From positions 1,240,001 to 1,304,000 of the forward strand of contig NZ_LT629689.1 in assembly GCF_900102035.1 (NCBI RefSeq): 64,000 nt of DNA, given 5' to 3'. The position numbers and the translations under genes were made by a program. Source of the stretch: Pseudomonas extremaustralis (lineage in GTDB: Bacteria; Pseudomonadota; Gammaproteobacteria; Pseudomonadales; Pseudomonadaceae). Shown here in pieces: positions 1-8,086 of the stretch; the first letter of the stretch is position 1, and every line of letters starts with the position of its first letter. The notes beneath the pieces are model-generated. The model was not told the origin of the DNA and did not search any database. It saw nothing but the letters and a program-made list of their open reading frames with translations.

Positions 1-196
1 TCCAGGTGTCGCGGCACTCTACGTAATAGGCACGGTGGTGGTTGGCGGCAAAGGCCGCGCCCACGCTTTTGCCCAGCCCGCTTGCGCCGTACATCACCAC
101 CATGCCAGGCAGACCCGCTGGGCGGGCTTGAGTGCGGGCGATGGCGGCGGACAAGAGGCCGACATTGGTCAGGGGAACGATTTTGGTAACACTCAT
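1..196 (-). CDS. MuB-like AAA ATPase, transposition target-capture protein (N-terminal part)
   Basis: This is the first 65 codons of a leftward gene cut by the window edge. It starts at ATG 196 with an AGGAG ribosome site 7 bases upstream. The peptide begins MSVTKIVPLTNVG and has a Walker A loop GASGLGKS around residues 38-45. That loop and its position directly downstream of a MuA-like transposase (24-base gap) identify it as the MuB-type ATPase, which binds target DNA and stimulates the transposase. The rest of the protein lies outside the window, so sensor and C-terminal parts cannot be judged. Confidence 0.8.
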   Translation of the reverse strand, partial: MSVTKIVPLTNVGLLSAAIARTQARPAGLPGMVVMYGASGLGKSVGAAFAANHHRAYYVECRDTW

Positions 197-220
197 AATG
201 CGACTCCTAAAGGTCTTGGG

Positions 221-2275
221 TTAAGCGCGGGCCTGGTCAGCGAACGCGAACATTTGCTGAATAGATTTGAAGTCCAGGTGTTGCGGGTAGCGGGCATGCC
301 ACTGTGTTTCTTCGGCCGTCAGCGATTCCCCGCTGGTGATGCGGGCGTCGATTTGGTGCCAGAGGCGGTAACGGGCGGTGGGATCTGTTGGTAATTCGAA
401 GGCCGAGGCCTGCGGTGCAGCCAGTTGGGCAAAGCGCTGGGCCTCTGCAAGCTGATCTGGCGACAGGTCGTATTGGCTCGACTGCGGAGCAATGACGCGC
501 ATTTCCACGTCTTGGCCGGTGATGGTCTTGGCCTTTTTCACCAAGCGGGACAGTTGGCCGCGTTCACGTTTCTCGCTGGCTTTTTCCAGCATGGTTTTAG
601 GCATGGCTGGACTGGCGTTGCCATCGAGCAGCGCTTCACCGATCAGATCACCCTCAAGGGAATGGACCCAAACTCGGCTGGAGTCCCGGAAGTCATAGGC
701 CACGCGGACCTGTTCACCGTGGAAACCGTCCAGATCTTTAAGGAAGTAGGTGCCGCTGTTCCATTGCACCTGGCAACGATGTACGGTGCGCTCGACCTGG
801 GGACGGGTCAGGCTTTCGACGATGTTTGCGTCAGCCAGCAGCGGCTCCCAGCCCTCGGCCTCGGCAGACTTCCAAGACTCCATCGGGCTTTGGTGGCGTT
901 TGCGCAGGGTCGCAGGGTCGCGAAACTTAGGCAGGCCACGATGCGGACGACGGTTATAGTCGTCGAGCGCCTGTTGCAGCGCAGCAAAGAACACAGAGAA
1001 TTCAGGTACGACAGTCGGCGCGATACCCAGCGCAAGCTGTTTACGGGACAACTTGTGCGTCTTGGTGGCGGCCTCTTTGTCCATGTCGGCGCCGATGTAG
1101 CTTTCAAAGGTTTTGGCGAGCCGAACCAAGATGGTTTTGTGGGGGCGCTCGATCACGCCACGGGCCTGGGAGTTGTAGGGCAGCGAGTGCGTGATGGTGC
1201 CGCCAAGGCGGTCGTTCACTTCGTAGACGACAGCGTTGTCAAAGCCGCTGCCGTTGTCGACATAGAACACTTTGTACATGCCGCACCGACTTACGCCGTC
1301 ACGTAAGGTATCCAACGTGGCCAAGGTCGATTCAGCCAGATTGACCGAAAAACCGACGATGCGGCGGGTACCCCAATCAATGACCATGGTGATTTCTGGG
1401 CGGAAGATCTGCCCAGTCAGTGGGTTGATCACCTCAGCATCAAAGGTATGGCCGTCGGCCACCCATACGTCATTTGGCCAGAGCATGTCAGCCTGACGAC
1501 GGTTATAGGCTTTTAGAGCATTCAGTTCGTGTGGTCCCATGCGGCCGCGCTCCCGCACCGACGGGCTGAGTTTTTTCAGCCAGCGGCGTACGGCATGAAT
1601 GCTTGGGCAAACACTGGTTTGGATGTCCTGATGCAACTGCTTGAACTGCTCATAGGCAGCTTCAACGCTGGGTTTCTGCGGGCGCTGGTAGTGTTTGAGG
1701 AATTCTGCCGCCCAAGTCGGGACACTCATGTCTTTCTGACGGCGCGCTGGAGCCAGGCCTATTTCACCGTGGGCACGGTAGTCGGCCAGCCAGCGCTTGA
1801 GCGTACGCTCAGACAGTGTGCGGTCTTCTGTCTTACGGTCGTTGGCACGGATGACGCGGTCATTCAGGTAGGGACTTAAGTCGCCGGTTTTTGCCAGGGC
1901 GACTAAGGTCAGAATGGCGCGGTTTTGGCTAACCACCTTGCTCATGCGTTCGATTTCACGCACAAAGGCTAGACGCGCAGTCATGACAGACGACTGTGAA
2001 TCGTTCAAGCGTGACGCTTTTTCGGAGTCACGCCCAGCAAGAATTACATGCGGTTCGACGGACTGTGGGAGGGCTTCGTTGGCGACGGTCGCGGTGATCA
2101 GTGCGGTTTGAGTTTCTTTGGGAAGAATGGCGAAGGCATATTCTCGACCACCACCTTGACCGAGACGCAGTTGGCACTCCCAGCTTTCACGTTTGGCGCG
2201 ATAGCTGATTCCCTGCACAGTGCTGGGCATGCCAGGCAGGCCTGCAAGATCCTGCGCTGAGTACCAATTACGCAT
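221..2275 (-). CDS. MuA-like DDE transposase of a transposable prophage
   Basis: About 684 residues, near the length of Mu MuA (663). It catalyses strand transfer of the phage DNA. Counted from ATG 2275, the retroviral-integrase-type core shows D274 (in WVADGHTFD), D340 (in FYVDNGSGFD) and E376 (in QARGVIERPH), the DDE triad. The N-terminus (NWYSAQDLAGLPGMP) is the Mu-type winged DNA-binding domain that recognises the internal enhancer and end sites. A GTG three codons earlier (2284) is possible, but ATG 2275 has GGGTG at a good distance. It overlaps the upstream gene by 8 bases, so the two are probably translationally coupled. The central and C-terminal parts (Mu-type beta-barrel, then MuB-contact region) look intact. 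Confidence 0.93.
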   Translation of the reverse strand: MRNWYSAQDLAGLPGMPSTVQGISYRAKRESWECQLRLGQGGGREYAFAILPKETQTALITATVANEALPQSVEPHVILAGRDSEKASRLNDSQSSVMTARLAFVREIERMSKVVSQNRAILTLVALAKTGDLSPYLNDRVIRANDRKTEDRTLSERTLKRWLADYRAHGEIGLAPARRQKDMSVPTWAAEFLKHYQRPQKPSVEAAYEQFKQLHQDIQTSVCPSIHAVRRWLKKLSPSVRERGRMGPHELNALKAYNRRQADMLWPNDVWVADGHTFDAEVINPLTGQIFRPEITMVIDWGTRRIVGFSVNLAESTLATLDTLRDGVSRCGMYKVFYVDNGSGFDNAVVYEVNDRLGGTITHSLPYNSQARGVIERPHKTILVRLAKTFESYIGADMDKEAATKTHKLSRKQLALGIAPTVVPEFSVFFAALQQALDDYNRRPHRGLPKFRDPATLRKRHQSPMESWKSAEAEGWEPLLADANIVESLTRPQVERTVHRCQVQWNSGTYFLKDLDGFHGEQVRVAYDFRDSSRVWVHSLEGDLIGEALLDGNASPAMPKTMLEKASEKRERGQLSRLVKKAKTITGQDVEMRVIAPQSSQYDLSPDQLAEAQRFAQLAAPQASAFELPTDPTARYRLWHQIDARITSGESLTAEETQWHARYPQHLDFKSIQQMFAFADQARA

Positions 2276-2708
2276 GATCGTCACCCAACAGTCTTTTCAG
2301 CTCGCGGGCTTTGCGGGTTGCATCGGCGGCAACCCGTGACAGGCGCCCCAGCTCTGCGTCTAATGCTTCGCGACCGTATGCAACCCGACCACCGCGCAAG
2401 TGAACCTGCCAATTAGTTAGCAGGTGGCTTGCACAAACCTCTTCTAGTAGTGCCGCTCTATATAGAGGGAGGTTGTGTTCCGTGCGGGCGGGGCTCGACC
2501 AGGCGTCAAGCATGTATTTGCTGACATCATCGCCAGACAGTCGAGACATGCGGGCCGCGATCTCGTAGCGATCCAGCTCTGACCCCTTGAGCAGTTCACT
2601 AACCATTTCACTAACCTGGGCGGCATAGTTGCCATTTCCTGGGACCGAGAGAATTGGCTGAGGAACTGAAAAGATGTCTAACGTCCTGTCATCTTTTACC
2701 CGGCGCAT
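2268..2708 (-). CDS. Small phage early protein of unknown function
   Basis: 146 residues, lying between the Ner-like regulator and the transposase and overlapping the latter by 8 bases. It is hydrophilic, without signal peptide or membrane segment. The C-terminal third (LGRLSRVAADATRKARELKRLLGDD) is strongly helical and basic. The middle (SELLKGSELDRYEIAARMSRLSGDDVSKYMLDAW) resembles a regulator-type helical bundle seen in small accessory genes before the transposase of B3-like phages. I do not recognise a defined family, so no function is assigned. The reading frame is supported by its coupling to the flanking early genes. Confidence 0.7.
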   Translation of the reverse strand: MRRVKDDRTLDIFSVPQPILSVPGNGNYAAQVSEMVSELLKGSELDRYEIAARMSRLSGDDVSKYMLDAWSSPARTEHNLPLYRAALLEEVCASHLLTNWQVHLRGGRVAYGREALDAELGRLSRVAADATRKARELKRLLGDDHA

Positions 2709-2710
2709 GT

Positions 2711-3073
2711 TTAACCCTCCGTCCCAGTTTTACGGTGCGGAACAGGACGGTAAACGCTATCCTTCGCGTAATCGGTATAGTGTTGGTATACCGATTGCTC
2801 GGCTCTGTTAGGCCGTAACCGTTTGGGGGTGCTGTCATCGTTCCAACGCTCAGGCCAAAGCTTGGCGGGTACGGTGTCGAGGGCCGCAGCAATGGCGCGC
2901 TCCACACGTGGGTAGGCGCGCTCTTTTGTAGCCCGAATCGCACGATCAGTGATGCCGAGCTGGCGAGCCAGTTTGGCGGCCGAGCTACCACGAATGCGTA
3001 GCTGGTACTTGATCCATTCCCAGCGGCTAGCTGGATCGAGAGGTATGTCTTTAGCGTTCATCGCAACAACCAT
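2711..3073 (-). CDS. Ner/Nlp-type helix-turn-helix regulator
   Basis: 120 residues. Residues about 15-75 resemble Mu Ner: a DWxxY-like start (SRWEWIKYQLRIRG), then a helix-turn-helix (SSAAKLARQLGITDRAIRATK) and the family's closing motif of a proline/Trp-rich end (VPAKLWPERW). In Mu, Ner turns down the early promoter and the repressor promoter. Here it is the first leftward early gene, divergent from the S24-type repressor across a 160-base operator region. ATG 3073 and ATG 3061 are both possible starts; neither has a clear ribosome site. The basic C-terminal tail after residue 80 is longer than in Mu Ner. Confidence 0.8.
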   Translation of the reverse strand: MVVAMNAKDIPLDPASRWEWIKYQLRIRGSSAAKLARQLGITDRAIRATKERAYPRVERAIAAALDTVPAKLWPERWNDDSTPKRLRPNRAEQSVYQHYTDYAKDSVYRPVPHRKTGTEG

Positions 3074-3125
3074 CTAGGCGGGTGGTTTTTTTAGGCTGTC
3101 TAACGGCCTGTTGCGGACAAAGTTA

Positions 3126-3160
3126 TCGCTATAGAACTTGAAAATCAAGCTCTATAGCGA
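3126..3160. promoter_or_regulatory. Inverted-repeat operator between ner-like and repressor genes
   Basis: Two 16-base arms, TCGCTATAGAACTTGA (3126-3141) and TCAAGCTCTATAGCGA (3145-3160), are complementary at 15 of 16 positions across a 3-base spacer. CTATA half-sites recur nearby (CTCTATAAAA at about 3193) and within the start of the repressor gene (about 3325-3340). The location in the divergent early/repressor control region makes it the likely operator for the S24-type repressor or Ner. Which protein binds is not decided by the sequence. Confidence 0.7.
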
Positions 3161-3233
3161 CTTTCAACTTTTATAAAGCGCTAAAAACACCTCTATAAAA
3201 TTAAGTCTTTTATTATCAAGGGGTTAGAGAAAG

Positions 3234-3947
3234 GTGAAAGCTGAAAGCAACGATTCGACAGAGCTTTCAGGTGCAGGCATTGAACCTGAAAGCGACAAAG
3301 GATTTGTCGAAAGGCTTCGCCGTATAGCTTCTATAGCAGGCAGCGCGAGTGCTTTAGCGAAAGCTGCGGGTATCTCGCAGGGTGGAATGCAGCGGTACAT
3401 GAAAGGCGGGGAGCCGACTAGGAAGGTACTGATAAGCCTCGCTGAGTGCACAGGGGTCAGCCTAGAGTGGCTCATGACCGGAAGCGGCCCGGAGGAGGTC
3501 AGCGGCGGCTCGCTACATATCTCTACTGATCAAACCTATGCGTATGTGCCGCTTTATGATGCGCGCTGTAGCGCTGGTCATGGGGCGTGGAACGAAAATG
3601 CAAAGGTCCTGACCATGCTTGCGTTTACTGCCTACTCTCTTCGTAAGCAAGGCCTTACCCCTTCCATGTTGTCAGCGATCCGCGTGGACGGCGACTCGAT
3701 GGCTGGGCTGCTGGAAGACGGCGACACTGTGATGATTGATCATGGCCGCAACCAGTTGGAGGCAGAGGCTGTCTATGTGATCCGACTGGACGACCACCTC
3801 TATGCTAAAAGGCTCCAGCGCCTGTTCGATGGTTCTGTACGAATCATCAGTGAGAACAAGGCCTACGGCGATGTGGTGGTATCGAAGACCCAGTTAAATG
3901 ACCTGGAGATCATCGGTCGTGTGGTCTGGGCAGGTGGCTGGGTCTAG
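3234..3947 (+). CDS. Phage repressor with HTH and LexA/S24-like self-cleavage domain
   Basis: 237 residues, starting at GTG 3234 after GAGAAAG. The N-terminal Cro/CI-type helix-turn-helix spans about 24-80 (ALAKAAGISQGGMQRYMKGG). The C-terminal S24 domain starts at about 104, with a likely Ala-Gly cleavage bond at 114-115 (CSAGHG), nucleophile Ser155 (VDGDSMAGLLEDGD) and general-base Lys192 (YAKRLQR). It should keep the early leftward operon silent and be inactivated by RecA-stimulated self-cleavage. This differs from Mu, whose repressor lacks an S24 domain, and is like the repressors of Pseudomonas B3/D3112-like phages. It is divergent from the ner-like gene. Confidence 0.92.
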   Translation: MKAESNDSTELSGAGIEPESDKGFVERLRRIASIAGSASALAKAAGISQGGMQRYMKGGEPTRKVLISLAECTGVSLEWLMTGSGPEEVSGGSLHISTDQTYAYVPLYDARCSAGHGAWNENAKVLTMLAFTAYSLRKQGLTPSMLSAIRVDGDSMAGLLEDGDTVMIDHGRNQLEAEAVYVIRLDDHLYAKRLQRLFDGSVRIISENKAYGDVVVSKTQLNDLEIIGRVVWAGGWV

Positions 3948-3960
3948 AGGTTGACCAACT

Positions 3961-4165
3961 GATGCCAAAGAGTCCGCTAACCTCGGATCCTTTGTCTAAA
4001 TCTGACTGTTTAATGGTTTGCAGCTCTTTGGCACCGATCCTGAGCAGCCCGGTAGTGGGCGCTCCCCGCAACACCCCGTCCTGCCTGGCTCGTCACGAAT
4101 TGTCCTGCTTAATCCAGCTTCTTCCCACCAGATCCTCCCCGGTGCCAAAGCTGTCACTAACCCAC
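3961..4165. other. Prophage end region with repeated transposase-binding-like sites
   Basis: There is no gene here. Three related units occur: GATGCCAAAGAGTCCGCTAACC at 3961-3982, its counterpart GGTGCCAAAG-CTGTCACTAACC at 4141-4162, and an inverted partial copy CTCTTTGGCACC at 4024-4035. Multiple copies near one end, two direct and one inverted, are the usual arrangement of transposase-binding sites at the ends of Mu-like phages. The outermost unit abuts CCCACA (4161-4166), the likely terminus. The role is inferred from position and repetition; no binding data are visible. Confidence 0.6.
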
Positions 4166-4208
4166 AGGAGCGGCGGTAGCTGTGTGGAGGTGTTGCGGCC
4201 AGGCCCGG

Positions 4209-4703
4209 TCAAGGCAGGACGATGTAGTCGTTCTGCTGGACGATTGGACGGTGCGGGCCTTGTACCAGGTGCAGATACCGGCCATCCACCAGGTCGATGG
4301 GCAGGCAGTCGTCGATATCCAGTACGCCGTCGGTGTGGGCCTGGGACCAGTGGCGCAGCATCTGTTGCTTGCCCTGGCGAGTGGCTTCCTGTTTGTTGCG
4401 GGCGACGACCAGCAGGTAGTGATGCTCCTCGCCGAAGCGGTTGGCTTCATAGCCGCCGAGGTTGAGGAAGTACAGGTGGTGGGCGTCGGCGGCGGGGGCC
4501 AGGGGGCTGAGGTGGATTTTCCAGCCGTCCACGCCGTCCACCGCCATCCATGAGTCGATATGTACGCCCTTGGGGCTGCCGAACCAGGCGTCGCGCAATT
4601 GCGGGTAGGTAGCTTGCAGTGTATCCGCCACGGCGAATACCACATCGTGCACTTCAATTTTGGCCCTGGGGTGCTTGCCCCCGAGCATCACGACAAACAG
4701 CAT
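4209..4703 (-). CDS. DUF1543 domain protein
   Basis: 164 residues beginning MLFVVMLGGKHPRAKIEVHDVVF, with the GGKHPRAKIEVHDVVFAV core and the YEANRFGEEHHYLLVVA segment typical of DUF1543. Function is unknown; no catalytic motif, signal peptide or membrane segment is visible. It is the first chromosomal gene outside the prophage end. Its stop codon lies about 45 bases from the inferred phage terminus, so the insertion sits just downstream of it and leaves the frame intact. Confidence 0.88.
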   Translation of the reverse strand: MLFVVMLGGKHPRAKIEVHDVVFAVADTLQATYPQLRDAWFGSPKGVHIDSWMAVDGVDGWKIHLSPLAPAADAHHLYFLNLGGYEANRFGEEHHYLLVVARNKQEATRQGKQQMLRHWSQAHTDGVLDIDDCLPIDLVDGRYLHLVQGPHRPIVQQNDYIVLP

Positions 4704-5208
4704 TGCAGGTTCTTCCTGGCGACTTGGCAGAGGGCAACCATACGTCGATTGGACCCTTTTGTCCGCGGGTTTAACCCTTGGCGAAAGACCCTGCCTGAAA
4801 GTCCAGGGGCGATAAAAGTTACGGGATGAGTCTCGGTCGAATAACCGCTGAAAGTTGTACGTAAGTTCTGATTTAGTTGTCTGTGGGATTTATCCGGGCG
4901 GTTTAATGGATATCGGTTTATTCGATCTGCTGTGAAAAAGGCCTGCGCAAAATATTGCTCAGGCCTTGATTTTATTGGGGTGTAGGAGATTCCTTAAGTC
5001 TTGATCCCTTGCTTGTCGAACGTTCTTTGCATGACTAAGGTTTGCGCACTTCGCGGCCAATAGGGTGAAGTTCAACGGTTGTTAGGTGCGGCGGTTTATA
5101 CGCGCTTAGTTGAACTTTTCTGTATTGATACGTTGTGTGCGGGTCCTGGCGGAACTGGGACTTGGCCGCCCGACCGCCTGACATTTTCCGTCAAAGGACA
5201 CTGACCCG
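4704..5208. other. Gene-free stretch between DUF1543 and the T6SS cluster
   Basis: About 500 bases without a convincing gene. They contain the DUF1543 promoter side, an AT-richer portion from 4840 to 5010 and an orphan terminator hairpin (4938-4967). No sigma-54 -24/-12 element was recognised immediately upstream of the T6SS genes. Confidence 0.6.
4938..4967. terminator. Orphan bidirectional terminator hairpin
   Basis: The arms AAGGCCTG (4938-4945) and CAGGCCTT (4960-4967) are perfectly complementary around a 14-base loop. They are followed by GATTTTATT on the + strand and by a T-run on the - strand. No gene ends next to it, which suggests that a neighbouring gene has been lost. Confidence 0.65.
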
Positions 5209-5322
5209 ATGATCACCCAGCCAGGCGCGCTGCCCCCGCAAGCCATTGCTCAAGGCAACCTCCCCGACGACAGCGCGGAGAACACCCGTTCGCGGTTGGC
5301 GCGCGGCGCGTCGAGGTCCTGA
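5209..5322 (+). CDS. Short ORF before tssF (37 codons), possibly a remnant
   Basis: ATG 5209 is preceded by AAAGGA and encodes MITQPGALPPQAIAQ and 22 more residues, ending three bases before the tssF start codon. The sequence has no recognised domain and is not like TssE or TssC. It may be a leader peptide coupled to tssF, or the leftover of a gene removed when the upstream T6SS genes were lost. Codon use is ordinary for the region. Confidence 0.35.
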   Translation: MITQPGALPPQAIAQGNLPDDSAENTRSRLARGASRS

Positions 5323-5325
5323 CGC

Positions 5326-7113
5326 ATGTCCTTCAATCGTTATTACCAAAGCGAACTCAGCGCATTGCGCCAACTCGGGCGGCAGTTCTCCGAGCGCAAT
5401 CCTGCGCTCGCGCCGTTTCTGGCCGGGGCCGGCCAGGACCCGGATGTGGAGCGGTTGCTCGAAGGCTTTGCCTTTCTCACGGGGCGCTTGCGGCAGAAGC
5501 TCGATGATGAACTGCCGGAGCTGACCCACTCCTTGATGCATTTGCTGTGGCCCAACTACATGCGGCCGATGCCTGCGTTCAGCATCTTGCAGTTCGACCC
5601 GCTGAAGCACGCCGGCCCTGGCATCACGGTGGCGCGGGATACACCGGTGGAAAGCGCCGCCGTCGACGGCCAGCGCTGCCGCTTTCGAACCTGCTACGAC
5701 ACTCAGGTGCTGGCGCTGCACCTGACGGCGCTGGATTTCAGCGCGCAGGGCGAGCGCACCACGTTGAGCCTGCGCCTGGAGATGGGCGGCGCAGGCCAGT
5801 TCAGCCGTTGCGCGTTCGAGCGGTTGCGCTTGCACCTGGCCGGTGATCGCTGCATCGGCCAAGGGTTGTACTTGAGCCTGCTGCGCCACCTCGAGGGTGT
5901 CGAGTTGCTGCCGTTCGACCGCGATGGCCAGCCGGTCCGCTCGCAGCAGGGGCAGGCCCTGTCGCTGCGACTGGATGCCGAGTCGGTGCAACCGGTGGGG
6001 TTCAGCGAGGAGCAGGGGTTGATTCCTTATCCGACGAACACCTTTCGCGGGTATCGACACCTGCAGGAATACTTCGTCTTTCCCGACAAATACCTGTTCG
6101 TCGATGTAGGCGGGCTGGATGTGCTGCAGCGATTGCCCGCTGAGCAGCTCAAGCAGGTATGCGGCGTGGTCATGCGCTTCGAACTGCGCCAACCGTGGCG
6201 CGAGCCTCAGCAGCCCAGCCTGGAAAACGTCAGACTGTACTGCACGCCCATCGTCAACCTGTTCAAGCATGACGCGGCACCGATTCGCCTGGACGGCAAG
6301 CAGGATGAATACCTGTTGCTGCCGGGTGAATATGCGCGGGAGCACGCCTGTGTGTTCTCGGTGGACCGCGTCACCGGTTGGCATCCCGGCGGCCTCGGTT
6401 ATCAGGCGTATGTACCGTTCGAGTCCTTCGAGCATAACGGCGACAGCGACGACGCCACGGCGGCCCCCAGCTACAGCATCCGCCAACGTCCGCGTACCCA
6501 CCACGCCGGGCTCGATACCTGGCTGGGGTTTGCCAACGGCGTCCAGCAAGACCTGCACACGCTGTCGGTCGAGCTGACCTGCACCAACCACAACCTGCCA
6601 CGGCGGTTGCCGATCGGCGCGATCGACCGAGCGTGCGAGCAGACGCCCCAGGGCTTGTCGTTTCGCAATATCTGCGCGCCGACCGCAAGTTTCTCGCCAC
6701 CGCTGGAGCAGGATTTTCTCTGGCGACTGATCAGCAATCTGTCGCTCAACTACCTGTCGTTGAGCGACATCCATGCGCTGCAGGTCATCCTCGAAACCTA
6801 CGACCTGCCGCGCTACCACGACCGCCAGGCGCAGAAGATCAGCGAGCGCCGGCTGGGCGCATTGCGCGCGGTCAGCCATACGGCCGTCGACCGCTTGTAC
6901 CGCGGCTTGCCGTTTCGGGGCTTGCGGATTGACCTGACGGTCGATCCACAAGGCTTCCTGGGCCAGGGCGAAGTGTTTGTGTTCGCGTCGGTGCTCAACG
7001 AGTTCTTCGCGCTCTACGCCAGCATTAATGCCTACCACGAACTGCGAGTCACCAGCACACAAGGAGACGTGTACCTATGGCCACCCCGGATGGGCCAACA
7101 ACCCTTGCTTTGA
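5326..7113 (+). CDS. tssF: Type VI secretion baseplate subunit TssF
   Basis: 595 residues, matching the usual TssF (VasA/ImpG) length of about 590-620. The N-terminus MSFNRYYQSELSALRQLGRQFSERNPALA and the motif LLWPNYMRPMPAFSILQF are diagnostic of the family, as is the closing region on NEFFALYASINAYHELRV. TssF forms the baseplate wedge with TssG and TssE that docks the contractile tail on the membrane complex. The start at 5326 has GAGGTCC upstream. It overlaps the tssG start by 37 bases, implying coupling. No frameshift or internal stop is seen. Confidence 0.95.
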   Translation: MSFNRYYQSELSALRQLGRQFSERNPALAPFLAGAGQDPDVERLLEGFAFLTGRLRQKLDDELPELTHSLMHLLWPNYMRPMPAFSILQFDPLKHAGPGITVARDTPVESAAVDGQRCRFRTCYDTQVLALHLTALDFSAQGERTTLSLRLEMGGAGQFSRCAFERLRLHLAGDRCIGQGLYLSLLRHLEGVELLPFDRDGQPVRSQQGQALSLRLDAESVQPVGFSEEQGLIPYPTNTFRGYRHLQEYFVFPDKYLFVDVGGLDVLQRLPAEQLKQVCGVVMRFELRQPWREPQQPSLENVRLYCTPIVNLFKHDAAPIRLDGKQDEYLLLPGEYAREHACVFSVDRVTGWHPGGLGYQAYVPFESFEHNGDSDDATAAPSYSIRQRPRTHHAGLDTWLGFANGVQQDLHTLSVELTCTNHNLPRRLPIGAIDRACEQTPQGLSFRNICAPTASFSPPLEQDFLWRLISNLSLNYLSLSDIHALQVILETYDLPRYHDRQAQKISERRLGALRAVSHTAVDRLYRGLPFRGLRIDLTVDPQGFLGQGEVFVFASVLNEFFALYASINAYHELRVTSTQGDVYLWPPRMGQQPLL

Positions 7114-8084
7114 CGGCACTGTCCTGCGTCATCCGTGAATATTCGCTGTTCCAGGCGGTGATGCAGGTGATCCAGCGTTTGCGCGTCGAGTACCCGACAC
7201 TGGATGACGACGCGTTGTACGACCGCCTGGAATTCCAGGCCAACCCAGGGCTTGGGTTTCCCGGCCACGACATTGATCGGCTGGAGTTTTTCGTCGAACA
7301 CGGCCAAGTGCGCGCGCGTCTGCGTCTCAACGTGCTGGGCCTGTGCGGCGCGGGTTCGCCGTTGCCGGCGTTCTACGGTGAGCAGGCCCTGGACGATGGT
7401 TCGAGTGGCAAGGCGACCCGGGATTTTCTCGACCTGTTTCACCACCGCCTGCAACGGCTGATGCTGCCGATCTGGCGCAAGTACCGTTATCGCGCACGTT
7501 TCCAGAGTGGGGCGCGGGACGCTTTTTCCGAGCAGATGTTTGCGTTGATCGGCTTGCGCGGCCAACAGATACGCACCACCGCGCAAGTGGACTGCAAGCG
7601 TTTGTTGGCGTACCTGGGCTTGTTGGGCCTGCGGGCACATTCGGCCGCGCTGATCGAGACGGTGCTGCGTTACTACTTCAAGCACAACCATGTGTTCATC
7701 GAGCAATGGGTCGAGCGCACGGTGGAGATCGCTGAGTCGCAGCGCAATCGGCTCGGCGGCGCCAACAGCGTGCTCGGTCACGACCAGGTATTGGGCAGTC
7801 GGGTCGCCGATCGCAGCGGCAAGTTCAGGGTGCATGTGCAGGGCCTGGGCTGGGGGCGCTTCCATGGCTTTCTACCGACGGGGGCGGACTATCCGCTGTT
7901 GTGTTCCCTGGTGCGCCTGACCGCCCGCGATCCTTTGGAATACGACGTGCGCCTGGTGTTGGCCAAGGACGAGATCAGGCCGCTGCACCTTGGCGAACAC
8001 AACGTCTGTCGCCTTGGTTGGACCAGTTGGCTGGGGCATGAGTGCGCCGATGGTGTGGTCATCGTCGCCAGCAACGCTCGATAG
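7077..8084 (+). CDS. tssG: Type VI secretion baseplate subunit TssG
   Basis: 335 residues, the normal TssG (VasB/ImpH) size. The central part (FFVEHGQVRARLRLNVLGLCGAGSPLPAFYGEQALD) contains the family's GL.G..SPLP.fY motif, and the C-terminal part has the GRFHGFLPTG.D and LGWTSWLG segments. ATG 7077 follows AAGGAGACG. TssG pairs with TssF in the baseplate wedge. Gene order tssF-tssG followed by a sigma-54 activator and tssKLM resembles part of Pseudomonas HSI loci, but the genes that normally precede tssF are absent here. Confidence 0.95.
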   Translation: MATPDGPTTLALTALSCVIREYSLFQAVMQVIQRLRVEYPTLDDDALYDRLEFQANPGLGFPGHDIDRLEFFVEHGQVRARLRLNVLGLCGAGSPLPAFYGEQALDDGSSGKATRDFLDLFHHRLQRLMLPIWRKYRYRARFQSGARDAFSEQMFALIGLRGQQIRTTAQVDCKRLLAYLGLLGLRAHSAALIETVLRYYFKHNHVFIEQWVERTVEIAESQRNRLGGANSVLGHDQVLGSRVADRSGKFRVHVQGLGWGRFHGFLPTGADYPLLCSLVRLTARDPLEYDVRLVLAKDEIRPLHLGEHNVCRLGWTSWLGHECADGVVIVASNAR

Positions 8085-8086
8085 GG

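Larger units (their letters stand above)
1..4165 (-). mobile_element. Left end of a Mu-like transposable prophage (partial)
   Basis: The early-gene arrangement matches Mu/B3/D3112-type phages read from the right: repressor, divergent Ner-like regulator, small protein, MuA-like transposase, MuB-like ATPase. The phage extends left beyond the window. The outer boundary is inferred at about 4164-4166, where a repeat unit ends in CCCACA; read outward-in this gives a 5'-TG terminus, the usual end of Mu-like elements. The chromosomal DUF1543 gene starts just outside. The target duplication cannot be seen because the other end is missing. I infer the boundary and observe the gene order. Confidence 0.85.

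Noticed and set aside
3962..4465. 167-codon + strand frame across the phage end
   Set aside because: It spans the phage terminus and the DUF1543 tail antisense, and has no ribosome site or domain.
5100..5208. Sigma-54 promoter before tssF
   Set aside because: No GG-N10-GC at proper -24/-12 form was found; TGGCGG-type matches were too weak.
5191..7062. 623-codon frame antisense to tssF
   Set aside because: tssF is unmistakable; the antisense product is repetitive Arg/Gln/Ala without motifs.
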